A stretch of 47,558 nucleotides of DNA from assembly GCA_028686345.1 (NCBI GenBank), contig JAQUCE010000029.1, positions 1-47,558 of the forward strand, written 5' to 3'. Source of the DNA: Kiritimatiellia bacterium. GTDB taxonomy: Bacteria > Verrucomicrobiota > Kiritimatiellia > RFP12 > UBA1067. This document shows, piece after piece, positions 1 to 10,071 of this stretch; the stretch's first letter is position 1, and each line of letters opens with the position of its first letter. A program made the translations under genes and the position numbers. The notes beneath the pieces were generated by a model. That model was given only the letters and a program-made list of their open reading frames with translations, did not search any database and was not told where the DNA came from.

Positions 1-1
1 A

Positions 2-126
2 TTTCGAGTTTTTTCACAGATAAACGCACCATAGCCAATGTTTACCGGACGCATTTGGGGTAAACTAAATTTTACATGTTCAAACCACCTTGATTCCATT
101 AGGTGAACTCACATCGGAAATGGCTC
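2..126. repeat. Left copy of 125-bp terminal inverted repeat
   Basis: This segment is the exact reverse complement of 47434-47558. Identity stops abruptly at both inner ends, just after the TGGCTC at 121-126. No transposase lies next to it. A perfect repeat at both contig ends is what a graph assembler leaves when a contig stops at a dispersed repeat. It could also be the inverted repeat of a very large element. No convincing reading frame crosses it. Confidence 0.95.
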
Positions 127-347
127 ACAACTATCTTCATAAGTTGTTGATGGGAGCACTTAAAGCAGCATTTACGATGTTACATATTAAAGAAACAAAA
201 CGCAGGCTTGAGAAATAAGCTGAGTTCTGCTTTAATATGCACTCCATTTAACAAGAGAAAGCAAGCAGGATGCCTGCTTTACAGTAACAACTCTTCTCCA
301 TGCCTGTGCCGTTCGTGTGCAACACGAATCCAAGAGGACTTAATAAT
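127..347. other. Gene-free leader upstream of the transglutaminase gene
   Basis: I see no gene here. There is a small hairpin at 263-279 (AAGCAGG, loop, CCTGCTT) of the 'gcaagcaggatgc' type that recurs near 25298, 26388 and 44698. A Shine-Dalgarno-like AAGAGGA lies at 332-338, nine bases before the chosen start of the next gene. I do not recognise a clear -35/-10 pair. Confidence 0.5.
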
Positions 348-3300
348 ATGAAATGTATGAAATTTTTAAGTGCCGGATTGATTTTAATCTGCGCAACTGC
401 AATCAGGGCCATTGGCCAGGAGCCGCCGGAACATTTTCTTCTGGACACCAAGCAGGTGATCGCCGCTGCCAGGCAGGTCACCACGCAGCAATTTCCGGAC
501 GCTGACCAAGTCCTGGTGGACGACCATGTGCTTGAAGAGTACAGCAAAGACGGCACCTCTATTTTATGGGATGATGAGTATACAAAAATTCTAACTGAGA
601 AGGGGCGCCGCGCAAACACCTCACACAACTTCGCCTACAACACCAACTACTCCACCTCGTTTGTCTATCGCGCTGAGATCATCAAGCCGGATGGCAGTAT
701 CATCCCAATTGACATTGCCCAATACTCCAAAGTCATGACCGAACAAAGCCAGATGGGCGCCAATATCTATGACCCGAGTAACAAATCATTGGTGCTCACA
801 ACCCCGGGCGTTGAAATCAACGATATCTGCCATATTGTCTCCTGCCGCATCAACCACAAAGCGCGTATGGCAGACACCTGGGCGGATTACGCGGTATTTG
901 AGTATAACTCCCCTATCGCACGGCTGGAGTATGAGATCATCGCCCCCCCCGAACTGCCCGTCCTCCATAAGGTGATCCGCGCACCGCTGGAAGGTACAGT
1001 CACCTACACAGAGTCCAAACTCCCCGGAAACAAAACCCGCTTTCTCTGGCTGGTCAAGGATGTCCCGCAGATCTTCCCTGAGCCGGATATGCCGCCCATG
1101 CACACGCAGGTGCAACGCCTGCTGCTGAGCACCATCAAGGATTGGAAAACCGTCTCACGCTGGTACTGGGAGCTTTGCAAGGAGCCCATGAGCAAAATCA
1201 CCCCTGAGATGCGCGCCAAGGTGGAGGAGCTGACCAGCGGGATCACTGACCGCGATGATCAGATTCGCAGTATCTTCAAGTTTGTTTCCCAGAATATCCG
1301 CTATATGGGCCTCACCACCGAGGAGGTGGCCCCCGGCTATGAACCGCACCCGGTTGATATGACCTTCAACAACCGTTACGGTGTCTGCCGCGATAAAGCC
1401 GCGCTCCTGACTGTTATGCTGCGCCTGGCCGGTATTGATGCCTATCCAGTGCTGATTCACGCTGGCGCGAAAATGGATCCGGATATCCCGCTGCCCTTTT
1501 TCAACCATGCCATTACAGCGGCATCCAAACCCGGCGGCGGCTACATTCTGATGGACCCGACAGATGAGAACACCAAGGAGATCTTTCCCGCCTATCTCTG
1601 TAACCGCAGTTATCTGGTCGCCCGGGAGGAGGGTGAAACTCTGCTGGTCTCCGATATCTACCCAGCTGAGAAAAACATGATGCTCATCAATTCGGAGGGG
1701 GTACTGGATGCCAACGGCTCGCTATTGCTCAAGAGCGTTCTGGAGTTTAACGGAATAAATGACAATATCTACCGCGGTCACTTTCTCAGCCGCAAGCAAG
1801 ATCAGCGTCGTAAGTTTTTTGAGAGTGCCCTCAAAAGACAACTAGCCGGCGCCGAACTCATTGAGTGCACCATCACCCCTGAGTACCTGCAGGACACTGA
1901 GCAGCCCCTGCGTGTGACGCTGACCAGCCGCGTGCCGGATTACCCGGTCAAAGGCAGTTCGCTGGACACTGTCACAATGCCCTGGCTAAGCGCCTCCATT
2001 GGCTACGTCAACTTTGTGATCGGTGCCACAGGGCTTGAGCAGCGCAAATACACGATGGAGACCGGCATCACCTGCGGCGTTCAGGAGCGTATCACAATTG
2101 ATATTTCTGCAGGGCTACAGCAGCCATACAGCATCCCTGATAAATTCTCCCTCCAACGCGCCGGAGTTGTGTTCTCAGTTGAGCACAACTACCAGAGCGG
2201 CCAACTCACAGCCGAGCTGAACGAGCGCATCGAAACACCTGAATTTTCTCCCGCCGATTATCTGCTCCTCAAACAAAGCCTGCGCGAGATTGAGGCTCAA
2301 TCCCGCAAGCGCCCGCTCTTTGTGGCCGGCAATGCCAATCCGCCTGACTTTGAGATGCTCTCCAATGCCTCAACAACCCAGCTGCACACCCCGGAGAGCT
2401 GGACCACCACCTCGCGCTGGAGCAAACGAGTTCTGACCTATGCCGGCAAAAAGCAAAGCTCCGAGCTAAAGCATGCCTTCAATCCAGTATGGCAGAGCAT
2501 GGAGTTGGTTTCAGCCACGGTCTCCAATCTGAACGGCAAGGTTTTCACGGTCACTGATCACGAGATCAACCTGATGGATGCAGGATGGAGCGCCTCGGCC
2601 CCCCGCTACCCGGCCGGCAAAACCCTGATTATCAATCTGCCCGGCGTTGAAACCGGCAGCGTGATCACAGTTGAAACCCGCGCCACCCATACCAATGCCT
2701 GCTTCTATGCCAATAGCATTAACTTTGGCGGCACCTCACCTTCATACAACGAGAGTTTTGAACTGACCTGGCCGCGCAACCTCAAACCAGCGATCCAAGC
2801 CTATAATCTGGATGGTTTTGTCACCTGCGTTGCCGTGACCAACGAGCATACCATTACCGCCCGCTGGAGCGCGCCGCAGCCGCCGGAACTGGAGGCTGAG
2901 AGCAGCATGCCCCCCTGGCACTTCCACAACCCCACACTCTTTATCTCCTTTGGAGAGTGGAAAGAGTATGCCGGGCAGCTGAAAAGAGTCATCCGCACAG
3001 CGAGCGGGGAGGATAAAGCGACCAGACAGCACGTCAGAGAGTTGATCCGCGACAAGAAAAAGCCGCAGGAAAAAATCTTGGCGATCCGTGATGATGTGCT
3101 GCGCAACATCCGGATTGCCGGCCCCTCCCATCTGGCACTGCCACTCAGCGAAGTTTCCACCGCTGACCAGACCCTCGGCGATCAGTACGGCAACAGCCTT
3201 GACCGCGCCATTCTGATGGCAGCGATGCTGGATCGGGCCGGCTTCAACCCGGAGATTATCTTCGCGTCAGGCGACCGTTCCCGCTATCCGCAGGCGATCC

Positions 3301-4151
3301 AGCCCTTCCTGGATATCCCGCAACCGGGATTTTTCAGCAACCCGCTGGTCAAACTGCGCAGCAAAGGCGAAACCTACTATCTGAATGACGGTGACCAATA
3401 TACCGAGCTGGGAGTTTCGCACTTCCACGACGCTCCGGCACTGGAGCTCAACGGCAGGATCAGCACAATCGAGGTTCCACAGGAAAAACAGGAGTACTCC
3501 CGCAGCTCCCTGGTGATTGACCTCAGTGCGGATGGCTCGGCCCTGATCACCTCCACCAATTGGTTCTACGGCACCGGCTACAGCCCTTTTCGCAAAACCT
3601 ACAGCGAGATGCTGCCCGAGGATCGGCGGCGCCACTACCTGGAGATGATTAACAAAGTCGCCAACTCCGCCACTGCCGTCACAGACCTAATCACAAATTA
3701 CGAGTCTTTTCCCGGCTACGCAGCCTACACAGTGCGTGCGACTGATTACGCGGTGGTCGAAAACAACACCCTGCTGCTGGATATTCCGCGGGTCGCCGGC
3801 GCCATCTATCCTGTGGCAACCGACAGACGCGCGAATCCGCTCTTCCTGGTGAACAACAGCGAGAGCGAACTGCTCTGCACTGTCATCCTCCCCCCTGGCT
3901 ACAACAAAACCGCACTGTTGCCGCAGAGTAAAGAGTGGAGCCTGCCCGCCGAAACCGGCACGGTCGGCTTTGCAGTCACAACCCGCGAGCGTCCTGACAA
4001 GCGCACTGAGGTCATCATCAACCGAACTATCAGATATGCCAGCGGCGAGCTGTCCCCTGAGCTCTACCCCGCCGTGCTGGAGTACAACCGCATTTTCAGC
4101 CACGCCTCCATGCGTACGCTGATCGCTGAAAAGAACGAACAAACCCAATGA
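348..4151 (+). CDS. Exported DUF3857/transglutaminase-like protein with a degenerate second domain
   Basis: This is a 1267-aa protein. Start ATG 348 is preceded by AAGAGGA and opens a signal peptide (KFLSAGLILICATAIRAIG); an in-frame ATG at 300 is less likely. Residues ~60-210 resemble DUF3857. Residues ~320-410 are a transglutaminase core with the triad visible as Cys347 (YGVCRDKA), His387 (FFNHAI) and Asp403 (LMDPTDE). The second half repeats the plan around residue 945: YGNSLDRA replaces YGVCRDKA (Ser950 for Cys), FFSNPL replaces FFNHAI, and only the Asp of YLNDGD remains, so this domain is probably not catalytic. Families of this kind are periplasmic or envelope proteins of unsettled function. 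The stop overlaps the ABC-F start (ATGA), which implies translational coupling. Confidence 0.88.
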   Translation: MKCMKFLSAGLILICATAIRAIGQEPPEHFLLDTKQVIAAARQVTTQQFPDADQVLVDDHVLEEYSKDGTSILWDDEYTKILTEKGRRANTSHNFAYNTNYSTSFVYRAEIIKPDGSIIPIDIAQYSKVMTEQSQMGANIYDPSNKSLVLTTPGVEINDICHIVSCRINHKARMADTWADYAVFEYNSPIARLEYEIIAPPELPVLHKVIRAPLEGTVTYTESKLPGNKTRFLWLVKDVPQIFPEPDMPPMHTQVQRLLLSTIKDWKTVSRWYWELCKEPMSKITPEMRAKVEELTSGITDRDDQIRSIFKFVSQNIRYMGLTTEEVAPGYEPHPVDMTFNNRYGVCRDKAALLTVMLRLAGIDAYPVLIHAGAKMDPDIPLPFFNHAITAASKPGGGYILMDPTDENTKEIFPAYLCNRSYLVAREEGETLLVSDIYPAEKNMMLINSEGVLDANGSLLLKSVLEFNGINDNIYRGHFLSRKQDQRRKFFESALKRQLAGAELIECTITPEYLQDTEQPLRVTLTSRVPDYPVKGSSLDTVTMPWLSASIGYVNFVIGATGLEQRKYTMETGITCGVQERITIDISAGLQQPYSIPDKFSLQRAGVVFSVEHNYQSGQLTAELNERIETPEFSPADYLLLKQSLREIEAQSRKRPLFVAGNANPPDFEMLSNASTTQLHTPESWTTTSRWSKRVLTYAGKKQSSELKHAFNPVWQSMELVSATVSNLNGKVFTVTDHEINLMDAGWSASAPRYPAGKTLIINLPGVETGSVITVETRATHTNACFYANSINFGGTSPSYNESFELTWPRNLKPAIQAYNLDGFVTCVAVTNEHTITARWSAPQPPELEAESSMPPWHFHNPTLFISFGEWKEYAGQLKRVIRTASGEDKATRQHVRELIRDKKKPQEKILAIRDDVLRNIRIAGPSHLALPLSEVSTADQTLGDQYGNSLDRAILMAAMLDRAGFNPEIIFASGDRSRYPQAIQPFLDIPQPGFFSNPLVKLRSKGETYYLNDGDQYTELGVSHFHDAPALELNGRISTIEVPQEKQEYSRSSLVIDLSADGSALITSTNWFYGTGYSPFRKTYSEMLPEDRRRHYLEMINKVANSATAVTDLITNYESFPGYAAYTVRATDYAVVENNTLLLDIPRVAGAIYPVATDRRANPLFLVNNSESELLCTVILPPGYNKTALLPQSKEWSLPAETGTVGFAVTTRERPDKRTEVIINRTIRYASGELSPELYPAVLEYNRIFSHASMRTLIAEKNEQTQ

Positions 4152-6127
4152 TTGAATTTAGAGATATTAGTGTGCGCTACGGCATCACCGAGGTGCTGGG
4201 TAGTGTCAGTTTCCGGGTCAACCAAGGTGAGCGGGTGGGGATTGTAGGCCCTAACGGCGGTGGAAAATCAACTCTTTTCCGTCTGATCATGGGTGAAACC
4301 GAGGCTGACAAAGGCCAGGTAATCATTGAGGAGTCGCCCCGCATCGGGTACATCCGCCAGCATCTCATACCCGACAACGAAACTGAGACCTTACTGGAAT
4401 ACGCGCTGCGCGGCATCCCTGGTCTCTTTGAAATGGAGCGTGAGATTCATACCCTTGAGCGCGCGGTGCGAGCGAGCGAAGATGAGGGCGAGCGCAACCA
4501 AATGCTGCGCCGTATCGGCACCCTGCAAAGCAGCTTTGAGCACCTCGGCGGCTATGAGATTGAGGCCCGGGTCAAAGCCTCTCTCGGCGGCTTGGGGTTT
4601 GCAACCGAGGCCTTTGAGCGTCCTTTCGCCAGCTTCAGCGGCGGCTGGCAGATGCGGGCGGAGCTCTCGCGGGTACTGGCCTCCAAACCCGACCTGCTGC
4701 TGTTGGATGAACCCTCAAACTATCTTGATCTACCAGCCATTGACTGGCTGCAGCGCTTTCTCAGGGTTTATGAGGGTACCCTGATGCTGATCTCGCATGA
4801 CCGCTATCTCCTGCGCACCCTCACCTACATTACAGTTGAGGTGGATGCCAACACCGCCACGCGCTACAACGGCAACCTGGAGTACTATCTGCGCGAGCGC
4901 GAGGTGCGCTATGTCAACCTGCTGGCAGCCAAAGAGAATCAGGACAAACGCAAAGAGCAGCTTGAGCGTTTTGTGGAGCGTTTCAGAGCCAAAGCCACCA
5001 AAGCGACGCAGGCGCAGAGCCGCGTCAAAATGCTTGAGAAACTTGAGAAGGAGGAGATCATACTCCCCAAACGCAGCCTGGCCGCCAGCCATCTGCGTAT
5101 CCCTGAGCCGCCGCACTCCGGCAGCGAGGTCTACCGCGCCGAGAACCTCTACTTCTCCTACGACGGAGTACACAACACCCTTTTTAACGTGGATCTCAGC
5201 ATCGCCAAAGGCGACAAGGTGGCCATTGTCGGCTACAACGGCATGGGCAAAACCACCTTACTGCGCATCATGGCCGGTACCCGCCAGCCAACGCGCGGAG
5301 TCTCCACGCTGGGCCACAAAGTTGTGCCAGGCTATCTCTCGCAGGAGTTTTCCGAGACGATCTCACCTGAAATCACGGTCTATGAGTGCGCCAAACGCAG
5401 CGCGGCCGGAGCAACGGACAAGTTTCTGCGGAGCAATCTGGCGGGTTTTGGTTTTGGTGCGGATGACATCCACAAGCAGGCAGGGGTGCTCAGCGGCGGC
5501 GAGAAAATTCGACTCGCGTTTCTGCGGCTCTTTCTCAACCCGCCCAACTTCATGCTGCTGGATGAGCCCACTACCCACCTTGACTTAGAGGGGCGCGACA
5601 CGCTGGAGCAGGCCCTGCGGGATTACAGCGGCACCGTCTGCCTGGTCAGCCATGATATTGAGTTTGTGCGCAACACAGCCACCTCCATTATCGAAATCAC
5701 CCCGCAGGGCATCCGACGCTTTCCCGGAGGCTACGACTATTACAGGGAGAAGACCGGCGGGGAGCCGGCACAGACACTGCAAGGCCCCGCTACCGAGAGT
5801 GCCAACAAAAACGCGCCATCTGGTTTAAGCTCCAAAGAGCTGCGCCAGGCGCGCGCCAAAGAGCGCGCCCGCTGGCAGCCGCGTATCAGAGAGCTGAAGC
5901 GCAAGGTGGAGCGTGCCGAAAAGCGGATAACGCAACTGGAGAGTGAGCTGGAGAAACTCTCCGAGACACTCTTCAACCCCACCCCTGAGACTGACTTTGC
6001 CAAAACGAACCAGCGGCTCAGAGCTGTTCAGGATCAATTGGAGGGCCACACCAAAGATTGGGAGCGCGACGCTGAAGAGCTTGAAGAGGTTTTAAAATGC
6101 GAGAGTGCCGGGGTGGCGGACGCTTAA
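4148..6127 (+). CDS. ABC-F ATPase (YheS/Uup-like), cytoplasmic
   Basis: The 659-aa protein has two ABC ATPase domains and no membrane segments, the ABC-F plan associated with ribosomes. Domain 1 has Walker A GPNGGGKST (residues 34-42), signature FSGGWQMR (~163) and Walker B LLLLDEPSNYLD. Domain 2 has Walker A GYNGMGKTT (362-370), signature LSGGEKIR (~448) and MLLDEPTTHLD. The linker between them is the ABC-F extension (ERFRAKATKATQAQSR), closest in my recollection to E. coli YheS. A charged coiled coil closes the protein (~560-655), as in Uup/YheS. The start overlaps the preceding stop by four bases, so the two genes form a coupled pair although their functions are not obviously linked. The exact ABC-F subfamily is not settled. 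Confidence 0.93.
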   Translation: MIEFRDISVRYGITEVLGSVSFRVNQGERVGIVGPNGGGKSTLFRLIMGETEADKGQVIIEESPRIGYIRQHLIPDNETETLLEYALRGIPGLFEMEREIHTLERAVRASEDEGERNQMLRRIGTLQSSFEHLGGYEIEARVKASLGGLGFATEAFERPFASFSGGWQMRAELSRVLASKPDLLLLDEPSNYLDLPAIDWLQRFLRVYEGTLMLISHDRYLLRTLTYITVEVDANTATRYNGNLEYYLREREVRYVNLLAAKENQDKRKEQLERFVERFRAKATKATQAQSRVKMLEKLEKEEIILPKRSLAASHLRIPEPPHSGSEVYRAENLYFSYDGVHNTLFNVDLSIAKGDKVAIVGYNGMGKTTLLRIMAGTRQPTRGVSTLGHKVVPGYLSQEFSETISPEITVYECAKRSAAGATDKFLRSNLAGFGFGADDIHKQAGVLSGGEKIRLAFLRLFLNPPNFMLLDEPTTHLDLEGRDTLEQALRDYSGTVCLVSHDIEFVRNTATSIIEITPQGIRRFPGGYDYYREKTGGEPAQTLQGPATESANKNAPSGLSSKELRQARAKERARWQPRIRELKRKVERAEKRITQLESELEKLSETLFNPTPETDFAKTNQRLRAVQDQLEGHTKDWERDAEELEEVLKCESAGVADA

Positions 6128-6277
6128 TCCTAAACCAGCGGAGCCGGAACCAAACTGAGCCTATGTGATATGCGAAATTATTTCTCTATCATTGAACAAT
6201 TGTGTGATATGCCCCGCTGGTTTAGTCAACAACGCTATGCGTTGCATAGAAAAGATGGCAGTTCTTTCTTTTGCGCC

Positions 6278-6347
6278 TTTTGCGCCTTTTTGCGGCTATT
6301 CCTTTTTTCCTTTGCTTCGCTATGTTTAGCCGCAAAAAAACGCAAAA
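6278..6347. terminator. Long imperfect hairpin between convergent genes
   Basis: Left arm 6278-6298 (TTTTGCGCCTTTTTGCGGCT and A) pairs with right arm 6327-6347 (TAGCCGCAAAAAAACGCAAA and A). The 21-bp arms have two mismatches and a ~28-base loop. It lies 150 bp after the ABC-F stop. The U/A-rich arms could stop transcription, but its size and the repeat-rich setting fit a dispersed palindrome equally well. Confidence 0.45.
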
Positions 6348-6413
6348 GTCGCAAAATCTTTCGCAAACATGATAGGATTTAAGAAAAGAGGTACTAATCA
6401 TAATCTTAATCAG

Positions 6414-6466
6414 GGAAATCAGTGCCTGTCCCTAAACGGCGGAAATCAGTGCCTGTCCCTAAGCGG
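6414..6466 (+). repeat. 27-bp tandem repeat pair, copy A
   Basis: Two units, each with CAGTGCCTGTCCCTAA preceded by GGAAAT, start at 6414 and 6441 (period 27). The same two-unit block occurs at 10335-10387 in the same orientation. The spacer 'acggc' is identical in both places, so the pair was copied as a unit. Confidence 0.9.
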
Positions 6467-7479
6467 TGCAATTGTCGGTAAACATCGTCGCACAGCATCG
6501 TCACCCAATGTCGCTCGCAGAGCGACTGCCACACATGCGCCGCACCCCGGAGTGCAAGGAAAGTCGCTCAGTGTAGTAGCCGCTCTGCGAGCGGCACTTT
6601 GCTCCAGGCTCATGAAAGGCACTCCCCGGGGTGTAGGGTTGCTTCCAGCATGTCCGCCGTAGCCTTGGCGAAGGAGGATGAAGCAATTAGCGTATGCCGG
6701 GCGATTGTTCGTCAAAGGCACACCCCGGGGTTTCATAATCTTTGTTTGGCTCATCCGTCGTCGTCCCGCAACCCGGCTTCTCCCGCAAGCGGGGCTACGC
6801 CGTGGCATTGCGGAACTATGCCGGACAAGGGCCGCCAACCCTACACTTTCAACTTGAGTGAAGCCTGCATGTCACACGGCAGGCGCAAGTGCGCGAGTGC
6901 GCGAGTGCGCGAATGAAGAGGTCGCGAGTTTTGTGCGGGAGCAACGCAGCTCCGATTTCCAATCGGAGATGTCCGGTTGGAAGCCAAGGCGCGCAGCTAT
7001 AGTCAGCCGCATAGCGACTGACCTCCTTCCGCGCCAGCTCCATTTGACAAGACGCGGAATAGGAAGTCGTCCGCTATGCGGGCGACTACTACGCATGCGC
7101 TGCACTGCAGATGCAAGGGTTGTCGTTCGGTGTAGAAGCCGCTCTACCAGCGGCATTTTGCAACAGTGACACTGAGGCGTAGAGGGTGCGCTAGGTTGTT
7201 TTTGGGGTAGAAACCAGCTGTCGCTCTCTGAGCTTTAGCGGTCAAGAAATAGAGGGGTAGAAAAATGGGGTAGCGTGATAATTTTTTGCCCGCGAACCTC
7301 CGCGAGCTCTGCTGCTCTGCGAGGAAAAATTTTAAGGTAAGAAAATTTTGATAGTGAGTTATTTGAAAAACGTGCAAAAAAGACAACGCAACAATCTTTG
7401 TGAGCTATGTGCTCCTTGTGGTTTCAAAAATTAAGGGCAATTGTTTTGGCCCCCTATGTCCAGTGATCTGGATTTCTGC

Positions 7480-9849
7480 TTACTCGATCTTAAGGTCGTC
7501 GATCACTGCATCCACAATCAATGCATTGATGCTGTGGATCCAGATACGCGCAAACTCTGTTTGTGGCGGCGGGGTGAATTCATAAGAAAAGTCCTCCCAG
7601 CTTTGCGGTTGACCGGCTTTCAGCACTGTCACAGATTGAATATTGCCTCGCTTGTCGGACTCATTGAGTCGTATGCCATCTGCATCGTAAAAGATGAGAT
7701 AAAGCGCAAGACCGCTGCCGCTAAGCGCATAATGTTTGCCTGTAAGCTTCAGCCTCTCCCCCGGCTGCATTGGAATACGTGACGAGGTGACATTGGAGCC
7801 GCTGTCCTTCTCAGTGTCGGTCACCCGCAAAGCAAAATCGCCAACAAGGGCGATCTCGTTTTGAATGCGGCTCATATTATCGCTGATCATCCACCCCAGG
7901 TTTTTCAGTTTAAAATCGCCATTGAACAAGCGGCCATTTTTATGATTGTTGCTTGTGTTGTCCGGTTTGACCATCACTTTGATGGCAGCCTCTTTAACTG
8001 GCTCACTCATGCGTATGGCAATACGTTCGGGTTTGGTTCGAGCACCAACATCTTCATCTATGACCTCTGAGTCGATTATGAAATCACCGCCCTGCACCTC
8101 AATCGTGACGTTTATCCCCTCATCCAGTCCTCTGAAATAGAGTGTGTTATGGCTGCTTTTGCGCCAGTGGACAGTCGTTATCAGCGCGGTTTCAAAGCTC
8201 TGAGGCGTGTCAAAAACCACGTGGTCGGTCACGGTGAAAGATCCGGTTCCGTTGCGTGAGTAGCGAAATGCGCGTTGCAGTGATTTAAGCTCCTTCACAT
8301 TATAAGCTGACGTGATGTCGAAAGTAATGCAATCCTCAGCGTCGGTGAAGGATTTATCGACAACCACGCCGCGGGCCTTCGACCCTTTGGATTGCAGCTG
8401 GCCAGCCACCAGCGGTACTGAATGGCCGAATGAGTTCAGCACCTTGCTTTCGTAGCGCTGCGCGCTGAATGTCCGCCGCGTATAAACCTCGGCGCCAGGA
8501 TCAATCAGCAGAGTGTTACTGTTGTTAACAACAATATAACTGCCAACATCGTTGTGGTTGTGGTGCTCGGCGTTGTGCCCTCCTTTGAGGGCAACAGCCA
8601 GTGTGGTTGCTCCATTCGGCGCTGGCCGGCAAATCAGAATACCCGCATCTGGGAACCACGTGCGCTTCTCCAAACGGGGCGAGTCGCTCCTGACTGGCTC
8701 GCACTTTGCAGCCGAGGTCGGAAAGGCAAAGAGAAATCCGGCGCTTCCTTGCCGAATACTATCAGCGGGGTCGATATTGTCCCACTCTGAGAAACCAAAG
8801 CCGTAGCGGCGGCTGAGATAGTACATATAGCCAGGTTCCGGGCGGCTATTGATCGAGCAGTCGGCAAATGCCGGATGAATGGTGTTTTGAATCTCAAGAA
8901 CTCCGGCGTAGCGGGCAGCGGCTCTGGCGCCTTCGCACTGCAGCAGATCAACCTTACCGGATGTCGCCTGAAAGATGGCCTCTGTCAGCAGGAGATAGTG
9001 TCCATAACCGTAGTTCCAGTAGCCCATGCCCTCACTGCAATAGCCATCCGGCGTGAAACCGCTGAGAAAAAACTTTGAATAAGTTTCTCCGGCAACCACA
9101 AAAAGGGCTCGTTCCGCCGGGGTTTCCACTAATGCCAGGGCTGCCTCAACAATGCCCGCCACGCAGACCGCATTCCAGTTGTTATTGCAGGTGATCCACC
9201 ACCAGGTCAGCGGTTCTGTGCCGGTGATCAGTTTCTTAAAGGGCTCCAGATTTCGGCGAATCACTTCGGTTTTGATTCTTGCACGCAGAGCAGGTGACAA
9301 CCGGTCGCCTACGACATTATGTATTATTGCGAGCATCATGCCAACTTCACAGGCCTTTAAATCAGCGTAGGCGAATTCGCCTTTCCATGTGCGCAGGCTG
9401 GAGTCATGCGCTGGCATTACCCAGGAGCGCTCATCACAGTAGGCGGTGATGATCTCCTCCAGAGCCGGCAGGAAACGTCCTTTATTTTCAAGACACTCGG
9501 CAAGGAAAAGGGTGTTCAGTCGTTTGCTCCAAACGCGGTCCACTCGTTCCCAGTTAACGCGGTTGCCGGTCTTGGAAAAGTCGAGATAGAGTTCATCTGT
9601 TTTCTCTGGAATGCTCTCGCTCAAAAGCTTCTGCGCATTGCGGACAAAGTTGGCATAGGCCGGTTTTTCGCGCAGCTCATCCCACTGCGCACGGTTGGTT
9701 ATCGGCTGTCCAATCGCGCTTGGGTGGGCTGGCAGCATGGCAGCTACCTGGTCGATGCGCTCCTGGTTGAGAGCAACCGGCATCCTTGCGGCAACAGCTG
9801 CAAACCGAGAGGATAAAATCAGGGTCAACATTATAAATATGGTTCGCAT
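7480..9849 (-). CDS. Heparinase II/III-family polysaccharide lyase, exported, with C-terminal carbohydrate-binding-like domain
   Basis: The protein is 789 aa from ATG 9849, which has a GAGGA site six bases upstream and opens a signal peptide (RTIFIMLTLILSSRFAAVAA). An ATG at 9876 is in frame but less likely. Residues ~30-370 have the spacing of an alpha/alpha toroid (WWITCNNNWNAVC near 215). The central beta region contains GGHNAEHHNHNDVGSY (~425-440), the His/Asn/Asp-rich motif of heparinase II/III and alginate lyase relatives. Residues ~635-789 read like a carbohydrate-binding module (NGDFKLKNLGW at its start, FARIWIHSINA and VDAVIDDLKIE at its end). Expected role: beta-elimination on an acidic polysaccharide in the periplasm or outside the cell. 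The substrate cannot be read from sequence. No sulfatase or transporter sits beside it. Confidence 0.87.
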   Translation of the reverse strand: MRTIFIMLTLILSSRFAAVAARMPVALNQERIDQVAAMLPAHPSAIGQPITNRAQWDELREKPAYANFVRNAQKLLSESIPEKTDELYLDFSKTGNRVNWERVDRVWSKRLNTLFLAECLENKGRFLPALEEIITAYCDERSWVMPAHDSSLRTWKGEFAYADLKACEVGMMLAIIHNVVGDRLSPALRARIKTEVIRRNLEPFKKLITGTEPLTWWWITCNNNWNAVCVAGIVEAALALVETPAERALFVVAGETYSKFFLSGFTPDGYCSEGMGYWNYGYGHYLLLTEAIFQATSGKVDLLQCEGARAAARYAGVLEIQNTIHPAFADCSINSRPEPGYMYYLSRRYGFGFSEWDNIDPADSIRQGSAGFLFAFPTSAAKCEPVRSDSPRLEKRTWFPDAGILICRPAPNGATTLAVALKGGHNAEHHNHNDVGSYIVVNNSNTLLIDPGAEVYTRRTFSAQRYESKVLNSFGHSVPLVAGQLQSKGSKARGVVVDKSFTDAEDCITFDITSAYNVKELKSLQRAFRYSRNGTGSFTVTDHVVFDTPQSFETALITTVHWRKSSHNTLYFRGLDEGINVTIEVQGGDFIIDSEVIDEDVGARTKPERIAIRMSEPVKEAAIKVMVKPDNTSNNHKNGRLFNGDFKLKNLGWMISDNMSRIQNEIALVGDFALRVTDTEKDSGSNVTSSRIPMQPGERLKLTGKHYALSGSGLALYLIFYDADGIRLNESDKRGNIQSVTVLKAGQPQSWEDFSYEFTPPPQTEFARIWIHSINALIVDAVIDDLKIE

Positions 9850-9882
9850 ATAGTCCTCGTAATTTGATGAATGCATTGAATT

Positions 9883-10071
9883 TTATAGCCAGAGATTAAC
9901 CGCGCCTGCCCTGTTGCCGTGCAGGTTGCCTGCACCCGCAGAGCAAAAGTTCGCAAGCCTGTCGCTGCTAAGGTAACGTCCTGCCACAACAACATCGCAT
10001 GTAATCAAAGGTAACTCAATTGCCACGGCCATGGATGATAGCATCAACATTCCTGCGAATAATAATCTCAT
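9883..10071 (-). CDS. Small exported ORF, possibly a gene remnant
   Basis: This is a 62-codon frame with a GAAGAT site before ATG 10071 and a good signal peptide (RLLFAGMLMLSSMAVA), ending 33 bp before the lyase start on the same strand. After the signal peptide it has ITCDVVVAGR, which resembles the first strand of exported FAD-dependent oxidoreductases (DVVVxGGG). The following residues look non-native, and another frame reads better (LAATGLRTFALRVQ). It may therefore be the 5' stub of a frameshifted gene. It could also be a genuine small secreted protein. I do not recognise it as it stands. Confidence 0.4.
   Translation of the reverse strand: MRLLFAGMLMLSSMAVAIELPLITCDVVVAGRYLSSDRLANFCSAGAGNLHGNRAGAVNLWL

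Larger units (their letters stand above)
6128..7479. other. 1.35-kb gene-free mosaic of dispersed repeats
   Basis: I find no gene; the open frames are short, overlapping and rich in repeats. It holds a long hairpin (6278-6347), a 27-bp tandem pair (6414-6462), a CATCGTCGCACAGCATCGT copy (6483-6501), a 'gtgcgggagcaacgcagctc' copy (6933-6967), two 'gtgtag(t/a)agccgctct' segments (~6570-6600 and ~7130-7155), and a copy of the repeat near hsdR's 3' end (7156-7268). The same families recur around 10.3, 17.2, 25.1-25.9 and 44-47 kb. The region is a nesting of small mobile or REP-like sequences between convergent genes. Confidence 0.7.

Noticed and set aside
69..191. A small plus-strand frame running out of the left terminal repeat
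   Set aside because: It is short, has no ribosome site or recognisable pattern, and the frame differs from that of the remnant at the right end.
248..628. A 126-codon minus-strand frame at the left end
   Set aside because: It is antisense to the transglutaminase gene's signal peptide region, with Ser-rich composition and no ribosome site.
4326..5588. Long alternative frames inside the ABC-F gene
   Set aside because: They are Ser/Pro/Arg-rich out-of-phase translations of a clear ABC-F gene, as expected at this GC content.
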